A stretch of 64,000 bases of DNA. Origin: Lamellibrachia columna. Its lineage: Eukaryota; Annelida; Polychaeta; Sabellida; Siboglinidae. Where the stretch lies: positions 62,017,010 through 62,081,009 of the forward strand of contig OY759262.1 of assembly GCA_963662155.1 (NCBI GenBank), in the 5' to 3' direction. The translations under genes were made by a program, and so were the position numbers. Below, piece by piece: positions 1-13,199 of this stretch. Every line of letters starts with the position of its first letter. The stretch's first letter is position 1. The notes under the pieces are model-generated. The model saw nothing but the letters and a program-made list of their open reading frames with translations, was not told where the DNA came from and did not search any database.

Positions 1-33
1 ATAATTTACAAAATACACGTTTGAGCCTCGCGC

Positions 34-82
34 GGCTTCTTCTCGGCTTCTTCTCGGCTTCTTCTCGGCTTCTTCTCGGCTC
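34..82. repeat. 11-bp tandem repeat
   Basis: About four and a half copies of an 11-base unit (ggcttcttctc) run head to tail. No coding frame is supported. Positions 90-860 that follow hold only short open frames, and I see no gene or known element there. Confidence 0.8.
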
Positions 83-866
83 CCCAAACACTATTTTGTT
101 TTCATGTCGTTGTTTACTTATTTATCATATTAATATATTAAACTGCTGTTGGGATAAACTTTCACGTATAATATCGGATTAAAGTTTAGTGATTTTATTA
201 GCTGGATTACTTAACCCCAAACGTAAACTTAAAGAATGGCCTGGTCATTACGTATTGCCCAGTTCTTAAGAATTGTCGTTATGACAGCAACGTCCGCTGA
301 GGCAGACGAAACACGTCTTTATAATACTCAAGTAACTATGTTTATATCCACATGCAAATTATATGCAATCAACCGACACGATGCGGCAAACACGAGCATT
401 GTCTCACGAGACAGAAGCTGGCCAGTACTACTACTATCCATATGTGTAATATGAATATGAAGAAATGCCTCGATGGAATAAGTTTAAGCTTTGCTGAAGA
501 GTCATTGCGTGCGAAGTTAACATTCATTCCGCTATTTGTGCTATCCGCAATTCATTTTATGGATATTTGTAATTTATTTCTAGATATTGGTTGTAGTATC
601 AGGCCTTGAAAATGTCAACCAAAATAGTGGAAAAAGCAGACGGCGCTATCAATAGACCCTGTTATATTTTCTCAATAATTTTTGTATATTTACAAATGTT
701 AAATAATTAAGTTTTGTGTAAACAGCGAAGCCGGTTTAACCAGCAAGAAGATGACAAAATGGCGACTGCTTGTTAGACACTCCACCTCCAGGATTTTATT
801 TTGCCAAGGCGAGCAGCAAATCCCAAAAGAGCGCGCTGCCTAAGCAAATATATATTTTGCTGTGTC

Positions 867-977
867 GACGACATGATGCCACACAGAACCCCTGTCGGTC
901 GGTGACGACATGATGCCACACAGAACCCCTGTCGGTCGGTGACGACATGATGCCACACAGAACCCCTGTCGGTCGGT
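867..977. repeat. 37-bp tandem repeat, 3 copies
   Basis: Three near-identical 37-base units carry the core acatgatgccacacagaacc. The short open frames crossing them on both strands are by-products of the repeat. Confidence 0.85.
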
Positions 978-1038
978 GACGACTGAGCGCCAGGAGCGTC
1001 TATATGTCGACCTTGGTCATCGGCTCATTCGCACGACC

Positions 1039-1345
1039 AGTCACACGATGACCAGTTGGACAATGACCAGTCGGATGATGACCAGTCACACGATGACCAG
1101 TTGGACAATGACCAGTCGGATGATGACCAGTCATACGATGACCAGTCGGACAATGACCAGTCATACGATGACCAGTTGGACAATGACCAGTCAGACGATG
1201 ACCAGTTGGGTGATGACCAGTCCGACGTTGACCAGTCTGATGATGAAGGTGCTTTGCACCTTGTTGCAACTTTCATATTTGGACCCCAATATTTGTATAA
1301 CACCAGCAATGACCAGTCGTATGACGACCAGTTAGATGATGACGA
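1039..1345. repeat. 15-bp minisatellite with GACCAGT core
   Basis: About 20 degenerate 15-base units each contain gatgaccagt or caatgaccagt, interrupted around 1240-1305 by unrelated sequence. Because 15 is a multiple of three, all six frames stay open. The apparent MTS-, DDQS- or WSS-repeat proteins on either strand are therefore artefacts. Confidence 0.85.
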
Positions 1346-1605
1346 CCAATTGGTCAATAACCAGTGCGATCTTCAGGTGCAGAGAGGGTCGGCATCCGAT
1401 CAACGTTTCGTCGTCACCCACAACTGTCCCTCGCGTAGACTGGCCGGCCACCCGAGGGCGCTGCGCGAGACCCAGTGTTTACGGGAGAAATAAATGTTCG
1501 AATAAATATATTCAATAAACATTCCGCCGACGTCGGTAACTCTGCCACCACAACACCCGATATCCGCGAAGTATTTTTGGTACCAAGAAGTGTCGCCATT
1601 ACATG

Positions 1606-1653
1606 ACGTCACGTCATGTCACGTCACGTCACGTCACGTCACGTCACGTCACG
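1606..1653. repeat. pentanucleotide repeat (gtcac)n
   Basis: A run of about nine acgtc/gtcac units contains overlapping ACGT palindromes. Nothing else is recognisable nearby. Confidence 0.85.
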
Positions 1654-1980
1654 TGCAAACATGGCGAGATGAGGGCAGCGTGACATACAGGGACTACAGG
1701 GTGGGTCTCTGCGATTATACTTCAAACTTCACGTATCGAAATGCGTGATAGACATAGCAGGACATAGGTAGGCGTTTTCAGGTATCAAAGTTGCAGATTT
1801 TAGACAGTGGCCAGAAGACATATCTACTGTACATCTACGTTGACAGATTTATTGGTCTTTTTAATGCAGTACAGCGGTTTCGATGTCGTAAATTAGCATA
1901 TTTTAATTCATTGCCAAATCGAGTATTTACGAAAATAATATGGAAATGGACCAGTTAATGGGAGAAATTAGCAAGTGTTC

Positions 1981-2581
<601 letters not shown>

Positions 2582-2649
2582 AATGTTGCGAATGTCACAT
2601 AAACTAGTCGCAGATCTGTGAGTATTTGAAGGGTTGTGTCGTGCGTGGT

Positions 2650-2797
2650 CTTGTTGATATTTCACAGCAGTTGTTCCACCAATGCGAGCTACTCCCTGGT
2701 GCGTCCTTGTCCAAGACAAAGCCGTTGTTGATATGTCACATTGTTCTACCAATTTCGCCTACTCCCTGGTGCGTCCTTGTCCAAGACGAAGCCGCTC
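2650..2797. repeat. ~75-bp tandem duplication
   Basis: Two adjacent copies share ctactccctggtgcgtcctt and flanking bases with a few differences. Positions 2800-5190 contain a short (att)n run near 2950, a C-rich repeat near 3600-3665 (cccccagccctcag) and otherwise unrecognised AT-rich sequence. The only open frames there are under 100 codons and resemble nothing I know. Confidence 0.7.
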
Positions 2798-5189
2798 CCC
2801 TTTGGATAATTCACCATAGGACATTGTCTTTGGAGGGATATTTGTTCATGACTTTTGCGTATCCCTATTCATCGTGTAAAACATAACTATTCCGGTCTGT
2901 TGCGCCTTGAGCTGAGTTCCTGCAGATTTAAGGCTATAGAAATGTATTATTAATATTATTATTATTATTATCGTTGCTCATTCGGGTCACATGACGAGTC
3001 CGGCATATGTTGTGTATTTCGATGTGGGAGACCCGTTTAAATATGTGGAATACCCGTTTAAATATGTGCATGTTTAGAAGTATTTGTGTGCAAAGTGGTC
3101 ACGCCGGTTTTTTTTTTGACAACCTTTATCTGCGCGGTGCAAAAAACGCGAAACTACCAATGATATTGTATTGATGAATACTATTACTTAAGGAATATCG
3201 AGTGATATTATGTTTGCTCGACTTTATTTCAAACCCGTGGAAGGAGTAGCGTATTTGTGAATGTTTTTCCATTCCGACTACGGCAAGAATACTTATGTAG
3301 CGAAACATAATCAACACGTGCTAGTTTTCGCCTACGGAAGGATGATCGATTAGTGACATTTTCAAAGCTATGCGTGACATATTTTACTAATTAAAAAATC
3401 CCCTTTACTCGTGATTTTGTTATCCTGACACTCCCAAGAAGAGGTGCGATTGGAGGAGGGGAAAGAGGAGTGGGAGAAGGTGGAATTGCCTCTAAGAATA
3501 GTTCCAACTATGGAAGAATTGTAGTTCGTATATTTTGATCGGTTCTGTCTTTTTGGATAAGCTATAGGCAGGGACCAGATCCCTGAATGGGATCTTCAGA
3601 CGCCCCCAGCCCTCAGCCCCCAGCCCCCAGCCCTCAGTTGCCAGCCCCCAGCCCTCAGCCCCCAACTTGTAGACTTGTACAGTCAAAATAATTCTCAACA
3701 ACTGATTTTCCATATAACACATGAAGAGACAAAGTACTAGATATTGTATCGATACTGTGTTAGTTGCGTGTTAGGTTGAAAGAATCGGACAGATAATATG
3801 GTGCTTTACCATTGACAATCTTATGAAGATTCAATATAAGTTGTTTAACATGCAACTCCATCAGTAACATGTTGACCGGTCTAAACTTAGTTGAACCAAT
3901 TTGGGTTAAGAAGGAACCAAATTATCTTGTTTTGGGTACAATGTGGCCTAGATTATTTTTTCTTGGTTAAACCAGAGAACCATGATAAGTTGACATAGTC
4001 AAAATTACATTGTACTAGGGCCGAGTTTAAAGTTTTTAGTCTGCCTATACAGGTACGTTAACTTGGCATTTGACTTAATAATGATCTTTTCGGGCGCTCT
4101 TCCAGTAAAAAATATGATCTAGTTCAACACCAGGGTATTCAACGTACGCTCGTCATGTCAATGTGTTGCCAGCACTTTGTACCTGGATCGAATTACATTT
4201 GTAAAGTTTTCTCTTAGAACCGAAAAAATATTGACTCAATTGACTCAGTGAGCTTGGAACCATCTTTAATAAATCTGGATGACAATTGATCCAAACTAGT
4301 TGCTCGAATTTAATTTGCTAAGGATATCTAGTACTTTGTTCCCAGTGACTTCACTAAAACAGACCATTATTGGGGGCACCTGATGACCTGCAGTGCTCCG
4401 GCATGTGTTTCCATCCATATTTCCTTGCACGTGATCGAAGCTGATCAACTAGTGTCGAGGTTATGATAGTACATTTTTTAATGCTCAGTTATCTATACTT
4501 TGTCAAGACAAATGTCGTTGTCGATATTAAGTCATATGCTTTCTGGCTTAGTCTTGTCTTTTACACTGAGAAGAAGTTCCGAAGCTTTTTATATTCGTAA
4601 ATTCATCAAAATGAAGTCTGATTTTGTCAGTTTTTTATACTGGACCTGATTCCCGAAGATAAATCTATTTGTCATACTAACAGTAGTCTTTGATCTTCTT
4701 GAATTTGCCAGAAGCCCAATCTTGTTCGTGAATGAGATGCAGAATCTCCCCGGTCAGCCTGTTTAACCCAGGAATACCTCGGGGGGGGGAGGGGGGGCGA
4801 CATCCTGTCAGTCAACCTCTCTCAATTTTGTTTCAAAAGCTTCCTTTAGTGTCGTGTTTAACTGATCGTAATTTCACACGATTTCTTACATTTATTTGTA
4901 CAGTATATGATGGTTACTTACACCACGTTTTAAAACACCAGACTTATAATCTTGAAAGGATCACGAGGATGAGATCTAAGATGGTGGATGCTGTACCAGT
5001 AATCCTTGATGTGTTCATGAGTTGAGGCATATCAACCAAACACAAAGTACTTTAGCGATACATACAACTGATTATTGTTACTGTTTATAGTGTGGTAGAT
5101 AGTGGTAGTCAGTGATGGAAGGATCCACTGTGTACGAAGACAGAATAACGATGTGTGGGCGACAAATGACGCCGAGCAACTTTCTGAAG

Positions 5190-6330
5190 TTCGGTGACAA
5201 TACATGACATGTACAGATGATGATAAAGCCAAGTTCGGTGACAATACATAACATGTATAGATGATGATAAAGCCAAGTTCGGTGACAATACATAACATGT
5301 ACAGATGATGATAAAGCCAAGTTCGGTGACAATACATAACATGTATAGATGATGATAAAGCCAAGTTCGGTGACAATACATGACATGTACAGATCATGAT
5401 AAAGCCAAGTTCGGTGACAATACATAACATGTATAGATGATGATAAAGCCAAGTTCGGTGACAATACATGACATGTACAGATGATGATAAAGCCAAGTTC
5501 GGTGACAATACATAACATGTATAGATGATGATAAAGCCAAGTTCGGTGACAATACATGACATGTACAGATGATGATAAAGCCAAGTTCGGTGACAATACA
5601 TGACATGTACAGATGATGATAAAGCCAAGTTCGGTGACAATACATAACATGTATAGATGATGATAAAGCCAAGTTCGGTGACAATACATAACATGTACAG
5701 ATGATGATAAAGCCAAGTTCGGTGACAATACATAACATGTACAGATGATGATAAAGCCAAGTTCGGTGACAATACATAACATGTACAGATGGTAATAAAG
5801 CCAAGTTCGGTGACAAGACAATACATAAAGTTCGGTGACAAGACAATACATAAAGTTCGGTGACAAGGCAATACATAAAGTGTACAGATGACAATAAAGA
5901 CAAGTTCGGTGACAAGGCAATACATAAAGTGTACATATGATAATAAAGCCAAGTTCGGTGACAAGATTTAACAAGATTTAACAAGATTTAACTGTTTTGT
6001 TTTGTATGTGTGATCAAGTGGACAAGGAAGCCGTTAGCTTATCGAGAGTCCACAATATTTTTAATCTATGTGTAACCTGCCCTCCCGAGACATGTGTCAA
6101 CCTTGTTTTTAAACATATTCATGCTGCTAGCAGTTACACAATCTGTAGACAGTTTGTTCCATTCATTGATTGTCCTCTGTGAGAACGAGTACTTCCTGAT
6201 ATCCAATCTACACTGATCCTTTACTAATGTTACCTCATGTCCAAGACAATACATAAAGGGCACAGATGATAACAAAGCCAAGTTCGGTGACAAGACAATA
6301 CATAAGGTGTATAGATGATAATAAAGGCAA
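5190..6330. repeat. 44-bp minisatellite, interrupted by a LINE tail
   Basis: About 14 copies of a 44-base unit (core aagttcggtgacaatacata) run to about 5960, then degenerate into shorter units. The same unit resumes at about 6242-6330 after a LINE fragment, so the LINE inserted into an existing array. The roughly 300-codon minus-strand frames are repeat artefacts: three frames are open at once and show shifting copies of the same peptide. Confidence 0.9.
5964..6241 (-). mobile_element. 5'-truncated LINE 3' end (non-LTR retrotransposon)
   Basis: Read on the minus strand, this is the extreme C-terminus of the reverse-transcriptase ORF (motifs KDQCRLDIRKYSFSQR and NEWNKLS) followed by a 3' tail of three ttaaatcttg units. 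It matches the larger copy at 57917-59063 almost residue for residue, so both belong to one family. It keeps about 270 bp and is dead. It sits inside the 44-bp minisatellite. Confidence 0.88.
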
Positions 6331-6587
6331 ATTGTAATTTTGCGCACATGTGGATGTTTTTTTGTATATTTTCTCCAACACGGACACCGAAGAGTTGGAA
6401 GACAAACCCATTGGGATGTGTTTTTGAGAAACTGTGTTTGTATGTATAATCAAGCACTAGTAATTTTTATGTTATATTGATAATTTTAATTAACGAAAGT
6501 CTGCTATTTCCTTGTGATGTCAATATGTTTGAGTTAATGATCTGATTTTTCAAACCGCTTTCTGACCGACGTCTAAAATACGTGAGA

Positions 6588-6745
6588 CTGATAACGTTAT
6601 TGTATAAATACTGAGGATTAGTGTCTGGGATGTTATTGTGTAAATACTGAGGATTAGAGTCTGGGATGTTATTGTGTAAATACTGAGGATTAGTGTCTGG
6701 GATGTTATTGTATACATACTGAGTATTAGTGTCTGGGATGTTACT
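6588..6745. repeat. 36-bp tandem repeat, ~4 copies
   Basis: The units carry tactgaggattagtgtctgg. The same sequence occurs once in other module copies (for example near 11265), so this is a local expansion of one module segment. Confidence 0.85.
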
Positions 6746-7884
6746 AGAATATACAAAAAGTATGTATACTTTATTCTACCACTAACAGCTGTTGATATGT
6801 CAAATATAGACTGTTACTGACACACCATGTAATATGTAAATATGTCCGTGAAGATATGATTTGGTTTAGGTGTTGTTTAGAATCAGAATATTTTTAAGAA
6901 TCTGAAGTTGTGTAAAGTATATGTTGAATCTTTTTTTACATGAAATGAAGTTGGAATAGTTATAGGCAATAATCGTCGTAACTGATGCAAATTCATTCCT
7001 GGAAACGCTGGATTGAAGTGATGACAATAAAAAGGGTGGAACGAGCGGCTGTCGGGGAGAAGGGGGGGGGGGGCGTTGTTGTGTCTCTTGTCATTTTGGT
7101 CAAGGAAACTAAAATTCTGTTCACGGAAAAAAAAATGTCTTATAATTTGTACAACTTTGTGTTTGATGTATCTAAGTAATGTACTGAAATATGTATATTG
7201 TCATTTTGGGAAACGTTCATTCTGGTGACAGAAAAGTCAGACATTTTTTTTTAGCCTTGTGTTAGATGTATTTTTGGCAATTCCATAAAATATGCATAAT
7301 TTACGTGACCTGTAGTTGTTAATAAGTATAATGTTTTGAAATAGTTCAACTTCGAAGGTTTTGTTGGACACACCATTTACTGCCTACGCGAAGAAAAAGT
7401 CAGCATCAAAGTGTCTTATTTTAGTGCAAGGAAGATGGACGTCTTGTTATGAAGAAGAGTAGTAGTGCATTTAGCATGACATGACAGTTGAATGTTATTT
7501 AGCAGCAAAACGAGTGGGACATGTTTGTGCTTATATTCCGTTCGCCGATTGTTACATAGATGCCCTGTCCGAATCAAGATATTGTAATGCCACAAGGAAA
7601 ACCTACCAGTGGAAGCATTTCAAAAGTTTTCGGAAGAAATGCTGTTCTGAAACAATACACTTGACATACACTGGTTTTATTGAGAGAGACAGTTTTACGC
7701 TTATGCTTTTCAACGTTTGTGGATCGAATTAACTTATTGCAATTTCCCATTTCCTTGGAGATTATGAAGATAAACTATTTTAAAGAGTTCGCGAATTTTA
7801 CAGATTTTCCTTTTCCGCCAAGTTCAGGGCGGCGGCTAAGGTATCATGGCCTCCCAGTACCAACTCCGACAGGGGGAGCTGCTG

Positions 7885-8000
7885 TGAAGGGATCGGAGCC
7901 CCGGATGTGAAGGGATCGGAGCCCCGGATGTAAGGGATCGGAGCCCCGGATGTGAAGGGATCGGAGCCCCGGATGTGAAGGGATTGGAGCCCCGGATGGA
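7885..8000. repeat. ~23-bp tandem repeat, 5 copies
   Basis: The unit is built on gggatcggagccccggatg. It is a local amplification of a segment that is single-copy in the related modules at about 10660 and 14370. Confidence 0.85.
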
Positions 8001-8315
8001 AGAAATGCCGTCAAAAGTGGATGTTTAATTTTATCCACCACCGACAGCCACTCGTGGCACGGACTGGAGAGTTAGACGACAAACCTATTTCTGATGTGTT
8101 TTTGACCTATTTTTTTTGCGGTTTTCTTCAAACTGTTATGTATGTGTGACCATGTACTAGTACGTTATGCATTAATCCTTTTAATTTTAATTAAAGAAAG
8201 TTCGAATGCATGTCATGTCGTGGTGATGTAAATACGTTTGATTTTATGATCTGATTTTAAACACCGCTTATAGGTCAGCGTATAAAGTACGAGATGGTCT
8301 GTCAATGTCAATTAT

Positions 8316-9890
8316 TTGGATGGTACAATGCCAACACAATTTTTACACTTTAATCGACCAATTATAGATGCTATGAAAGTGACAGTAAATAGCATCGAGT
8401 TTGCATTGTTTAACATGGATATGCCTTGCGACAAGGGTTGCGAAAATCACGATTTATTTGAATATGTAGAAGTTCTTTATGAAGTGAGTGGTATTTGTAA
8501 AAAAAAATCATCTAAAGACATTTGTATTGCGGTGATCTTAGCACAGACGTATCTAGGGATACTTCCCAGACAAGAACTCTCTGTATAGGTATAACTACAT
8601 TAAATTAATTTATGCGGCGCTCGATGGCATTTCTTCCATCGAGGGTCCAACTATTCTTCCCAGGGGCTCAACCTCCCGGCGTTTAATAATTAATAAATGT
8701 TTTAATGTATTGATGCCGAATGTTCTAAAATATAATGTTCTAATACCTTGATTTTAATCGTGATACTGTTACTTGTGTTGATTGCCATTGTAAAATTCTC
8801 GCCCGATTCTCTGATTTGCATAATACTGTTGTAAATAGTTGCATTGTTGCCTCAGATATGTGTTTGCCAAAGACGGGTGCCAAGAAAGGGAGCAGCAAGG
8901 TGATGCCTGGTTGGAACGAACATGTACAGGCTCAACATGATACTTCCTTGTTCTGGCGTGATATTTGGGTGCAGTGTTTAAAACAGTAACCTTGCTCTAC
9001 AGTGGCTTATTCATTGTGACACTTCAAAAAGAAGAAAGAAAGGGGCATCACAGCTATGACAACTGTAGGGCGTTGACCTTAGGTTGTATCATAAGCAAGC
9101 TTTATGATGTCATTATGTATACAAACCAGAAACTAGAGATTAGATGGAATGATGTAACGTCAAACCGATTTAATGTGAAGAATGGGCTTCGCCAAAGAGG
9201 TGTTGCGTGTCTACTTCAGTTTGAAGCATACACGGATGGGCTGTCGGGTGAATTAAAATACTTTGGTATCGGCTGTTTTATTGGGCAACATTTCTGCGGA
9301 GCTGCAGGGTATGCATATGGCGTTATACTACTCTGTCCTACTAGTTCTGGGTTGCGAAAAATTATTGAGGTGCGTGAAATGCATGCATGATGAGTTGTTT
9401 AATAGGTCAAAAAGCAAACTATTGGTGTACAACAAGAAGGATGCTGATCCACATTTTGAAATAAATGGTACGGATGTTTCTACACGTGAGAAACTACACA
9501 TCTGGGACATGTACTGGGCACAGCAGATAAGTATGAAATGGTGTTTGATGGTACCAAGAAATTTAATTGTTGTGTAAATAGATTTATATCTGAGTTTGGT
9601 TCACTTCAAACTGTCGTCAAAAATAAATTGTTTCATCAGTATTGTTGTGCATTGTACGGATGTCAACTATGGCCACTGTGGCATGACAGTGTTAACAAGA
9701 TGTGCACACAGTGGCATGATGTTTTGCGCAAGGTATGGAAGCTACGAGTTGGTTCGCACTGAGATTTAATACCATTAATTGCTGAGTGTGTACCGTTAGA
9801 TGTTGATTTGGTCTTTAGGTCTATGAAGGTTTACAGAACAGTAGCTTTGTCAGATAACATGGTTGTTAATTACGTAGCAAATGCATGACA
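8316..9890 (+). pseudogene. Degenerate LINE: endonuclease and reverse transcriptase
   Basis: Positions 8360-8585 read as part of an APE-type endonuclease. The motif FNMDMPCDKGCENHDLFEYV is in one frame. CGDLSTDVSRDTSQTR, which carries the GD-N/S-TD motif, is in the next frame, so there is a frameshift. From about 8756 the linker typical of such elements appears (CHCKIL, VMPGWNEHV). After an internal deletion, reverse-transcriptase residues follow from about 9045 (CRALTLGCIISKLYDVI, FNVKNGLRQRGV). The catalytic YADD is replaced by YAYG near 9318. A frameshift near 9500-9540 separates SKSKLLVYNKKDADPHFEIN from MVFDGTKKFNCCVNRFISEF. C-terminal coding similarity continues to about 9890. The element cannot be active. 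It is distinct from the family at 57917-59063. Confidence 0.82.
8583..8690 (-). mobile_element. Repeat module inserted in inverse orientation inside the LINE
   Basis: This stretch is the reverse complement of 10899-10998 (about 94% by eye, core ccatcgagggtcc against ggaccctcgatgg). It splits the endonuclease part of the LINE pseudogene from its linker. The copies flanking the LINE are in the forward orientation. It behaves like a short insertion element, but I could not define termini or a target duplication. Confidence 0.6.
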
Positions 9891-10559
9891 CATTATGTCC
9901 AAATATAACGTGACACATCATGAACTATTGTATACAATGCTATTGGGTATAACTTTAAAGATATATGGCATATCAATGTAGATGCTACATATTATGATTA
10001 CGCAAATATTATTTTTGAATGGGTGGCAATGAAAACTTTTAACAATGACGCTGTCTTAAATAAGGACGAATGTAATGCCGTGATTTTATAGCTAAGGACA
10101 ATATCATTTGTTTCCTAACTGCTGTTTCCTATATGGAACTTCACAATGTGTTTAATACGTACATGTCTGTGGATATTGAGTCCGAATAAAGATGGTTATA
10201 ATAATATTAGTAACAATAGATGTTGAGGTATCAGATAGAGACAGTTAATGGCACACCATGTAATATGTAAATGAAGATATGATTAGCATTAAAGAATCTG
10301 GTTTAGGTGTTGTTCAGACTATGAATATTTGCCGAAGTTTTGTAATGCATGTGTTGACTGTTTCTTAACACCCAATCAAGTTGGACAAGTTATTGGCAAT
10401 TGTCGTTGTAACCGATGCAAATTCATTACTTTTAAGAGTTTTTAATACGATCCCTGCAATTGTCTTTGTAATTGATGCAAATTCATTACTTTTTCTGATT
10501 TTTAATACCCACGATGAAGGAAATACGAAGAAAATCCGGATAAATGTTTATTTAAAGTA

Positions 10560-10998
10560 GTTAAACACGGGCAAGCACTCCGTCGTGAGCTGGGAGGGGG
10601 TTTAGATATCCTGGCCCCCTAGTGTGGAGCTCGCCAGGGGGTATGGCCCCTGGGAAGTTAGAGAGACACACGTTGGACGAAATGCCATCGAGAGCCGTAC
10701 AAAATAATCTAGAGTAAACACCAGCAACCACTCCGACAAAATACGACAGACATATTTGGAATGTGTTTTCTAATACACACGATGGACGAAATACAGCGAA
10801 CTGCCGGGTAAATGTTAACTTAAGGTATTTAAACACCGGCAGCCACTCCGCCGAGAGCTGGGCAGCGGCTTAGGAATCACCCCAAACCGGGGTGGAGCTC
10901 GCCGGGAGGTTGAGCCCCTGGGAAGAATAGTAGGACCCTCGATGGAAGAAATGCCATCGAAAGCCGCATAAATTAATTTAGTGTAGTTATACACCGGC
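10560..10998. repeat. Two tandem copies of the ccggcaaccac/ggagctcgcc module
   Basis: Two related ~200-bp segments each contain gggcagcggcttagg- or gggagggggtttagat-like sequence, then ggagctcgcc and gaaatgccatcga. The second is the inverse partner of 8583-8690. No coding function is seen. Confidence 0.7.
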
Positions 10999-11058
10999 GA
11001 CCACTCCGACTAACGACGGCAAGCCTAGTTGGTGTGTCTTTTCTTGAAACTGTATTTG

Positions 11059-11094
11059 CGTGTATGTATGTATGTATGTATGTATGTATGTATG
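11059..11094. repeat. (tgta)n microsatellite
   Basis: About nine tetranucleotide tgta/tatg units. Confidence 0.9.
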
Positions 11095-13167
11095 AGGTAC
11101 CAGTATTTTTTGCAATAATGTTAACAATTTTATTTAACGAAAGTTCGAATGCCTGTTATGTCGTGGTGACGTCAATAGGTTTGAATGAAAGATCTGATTT
11201 TCAACACCGCTATCTGGACGACGTCTAAAGTTAGAGAGGATCTGACAATGTTATTGAATTAATACGGAGGATTAGTGTCTATAGGAGGGTACTAGATTAT
11301 TTAGATAGTATAATGCAAACAAATGTTTACTTTAATCGATCAATTATAGCTACTGATGCGTCAAGTGTAGATTGTTCCCGGTACACCATGTAATATATAA
11401 ATGAACGAAGTGTTGTGATTTATCCGTTTGACTGTTTTTAACATCAAATTAAAATAGACAGTTTACGTGCAACTGTCGTTGTAACTGATGCAAACTGACT
11501 TACTTTTTTAAGATTTTGGAATACGATCCCAGGATACGATAGAAAGACAATTAAAATGTGTGGAGTTGAATGTTATATAGTATATACGATCCCTGAAACG
11601 CGAGTGAAATTATTACAATTAAAAATGGTGGAATGGGCGGCTGTATGGGAGAAGGGGGGGCCGTTGTTGTGTCTGTTGTCATTTTGATCAAAGAAACTAA
11701 CATTCTGGTGAAGAAAAATTCAGAATATATTTTAAAGTTTGCCCAACCTTGTGTTTGATGTATTTAAGAAATGCAAAAAAGTATGCATACGTGACCCGAT
11801 TGTAGTTGTTAAAAGGTAAATGTTTTAAAACCGTTCAACTTCGTAGATTTTGTCTACACACCATGTACTGTCTACACGAAGAACAGGTCTGCATTAGTGT
11901 ATTTTTAAGCGCGTGTTTTTTTCTTTCCGTTTCCGGATAGCTGCATATATGCCCTGTCTGAATCAAGATGTGTCAATGTCACAAGGGAAGGACCTATCAG
12001 TGGATGCACTTCAAATGTTTTCGGAAGAGATGCTGTTCTAAAACATACATTTCACACATACACTAGTTTAATCACGACAAACAGTTTTGCGCGTTTTTTT
12101 AACGTTTGTGAATCGAATTGCCTTGGAGATTATAAAGATAAACTATTTCGTACGGGCACTGGAGAGTTGGACGACAAACCTATTTGCTATGTAGTTTCGT
12201 GACAACCGTGTTTATTTGTATGATCAAGTACTAGTAATTGTTATTATTTTAATAATTTTAATTAACTAAAGTTCGAATGCCTGTTATTTCGTGGTGATGC
12301 CAATAAGTTTGAGTTAATGATCTGATTTTCAACACCGCTTTCTGATACTTTTGGCATGTATTTCCTTGTAACTGTTTTCTTTGTGCATGATCATATACTA
12401 GTATTTTTTTAATATTGTTAACAATTTTAATTAACGAAAGTTCGAATGCCTGTTATTTTGTGGTAATGTCAATAGGTTGGAGTTATTGAGCATTTTCAAC
12501 ACCGGTTTCTGACCGACGTCTAAAGTACGAGAGACTCTGACAATGTTACTGTGTTAATAATGAAGAGTGGTGTTTAGGAGGTTACTAGAACAAAATCGAT
12601 CAATTATTGCTGTTGATATGTCAAATGTAGGTCGTTACTGGCGCATCATGTACTATGTACGTGAAGATATGACTAGCATTCGAGAATCTGGTTTAGATGT
12701 TGTTAAGAATCTGAATATTTGTGGAAGTTTTGTAAAGTATCTGTTGACTGTTTTTTAATATGAAGTTGGATAATTTATTTGCAATTGTCGTTGTAATTGA
12801 TGCAAATTCATTATTTTACAGATTTTTTAATACGTTCCCTGGAGACGCTAGAGTGAAGTGATGACAATTAGCAAGGGTGGATTGGGCAGCTGTCGGGGAG
12901 AAGGGGGGGGGCGTTGTTGTGTCTGTTGTCATTTTGGTCATGGAAGTTATATTCTGGAAAAGTCCGAAAATGTTTTATAGTTTGTTCAACCTTGTGTTTG
13001 ATGTATTGATGAAATGCCATAAAATGTGCATACTTTACTTGCCCCCAGCATCAGCTCTGACAGGAGGAGCTTTTGGAAAAGGATCGGAACCCTTGATTAA
13101 GTTGGACAAGTGTCATCCAATTTTCGTTGTAACTGACACTTGCATGCATTGATATTGTATCTCTGTG

Positions 13168-13199
13168 GTACCTGCACATGTCACTTATGATGCAGGTAC
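13168..13199. repeat. Inverted repeat with 9-bp arms
   Basis: The arms gtacctgca and tgcaggtac enclose 14 bases. Related copies lie at 15017-15048 (10-bp perfect arms) and, degraded, near 15729. All are embedded in a repeated segment that contains tgtacatgaacat. Confidence 0.7.

Noticed and set aside
5032..5984. Minus-strand frames of ~300 codons with repeated YVLSPNLALSSS
   Set aside because: A 44-bp minisatellite. Because 44 is not a multiple of three the peptide cycles through frames, and all three frames are open.
8316..8588. A host gene of 90 codons
   Set aside because: It matches the endonuclease part of a LINE with a frameshift and continues into the RT relic downstream.
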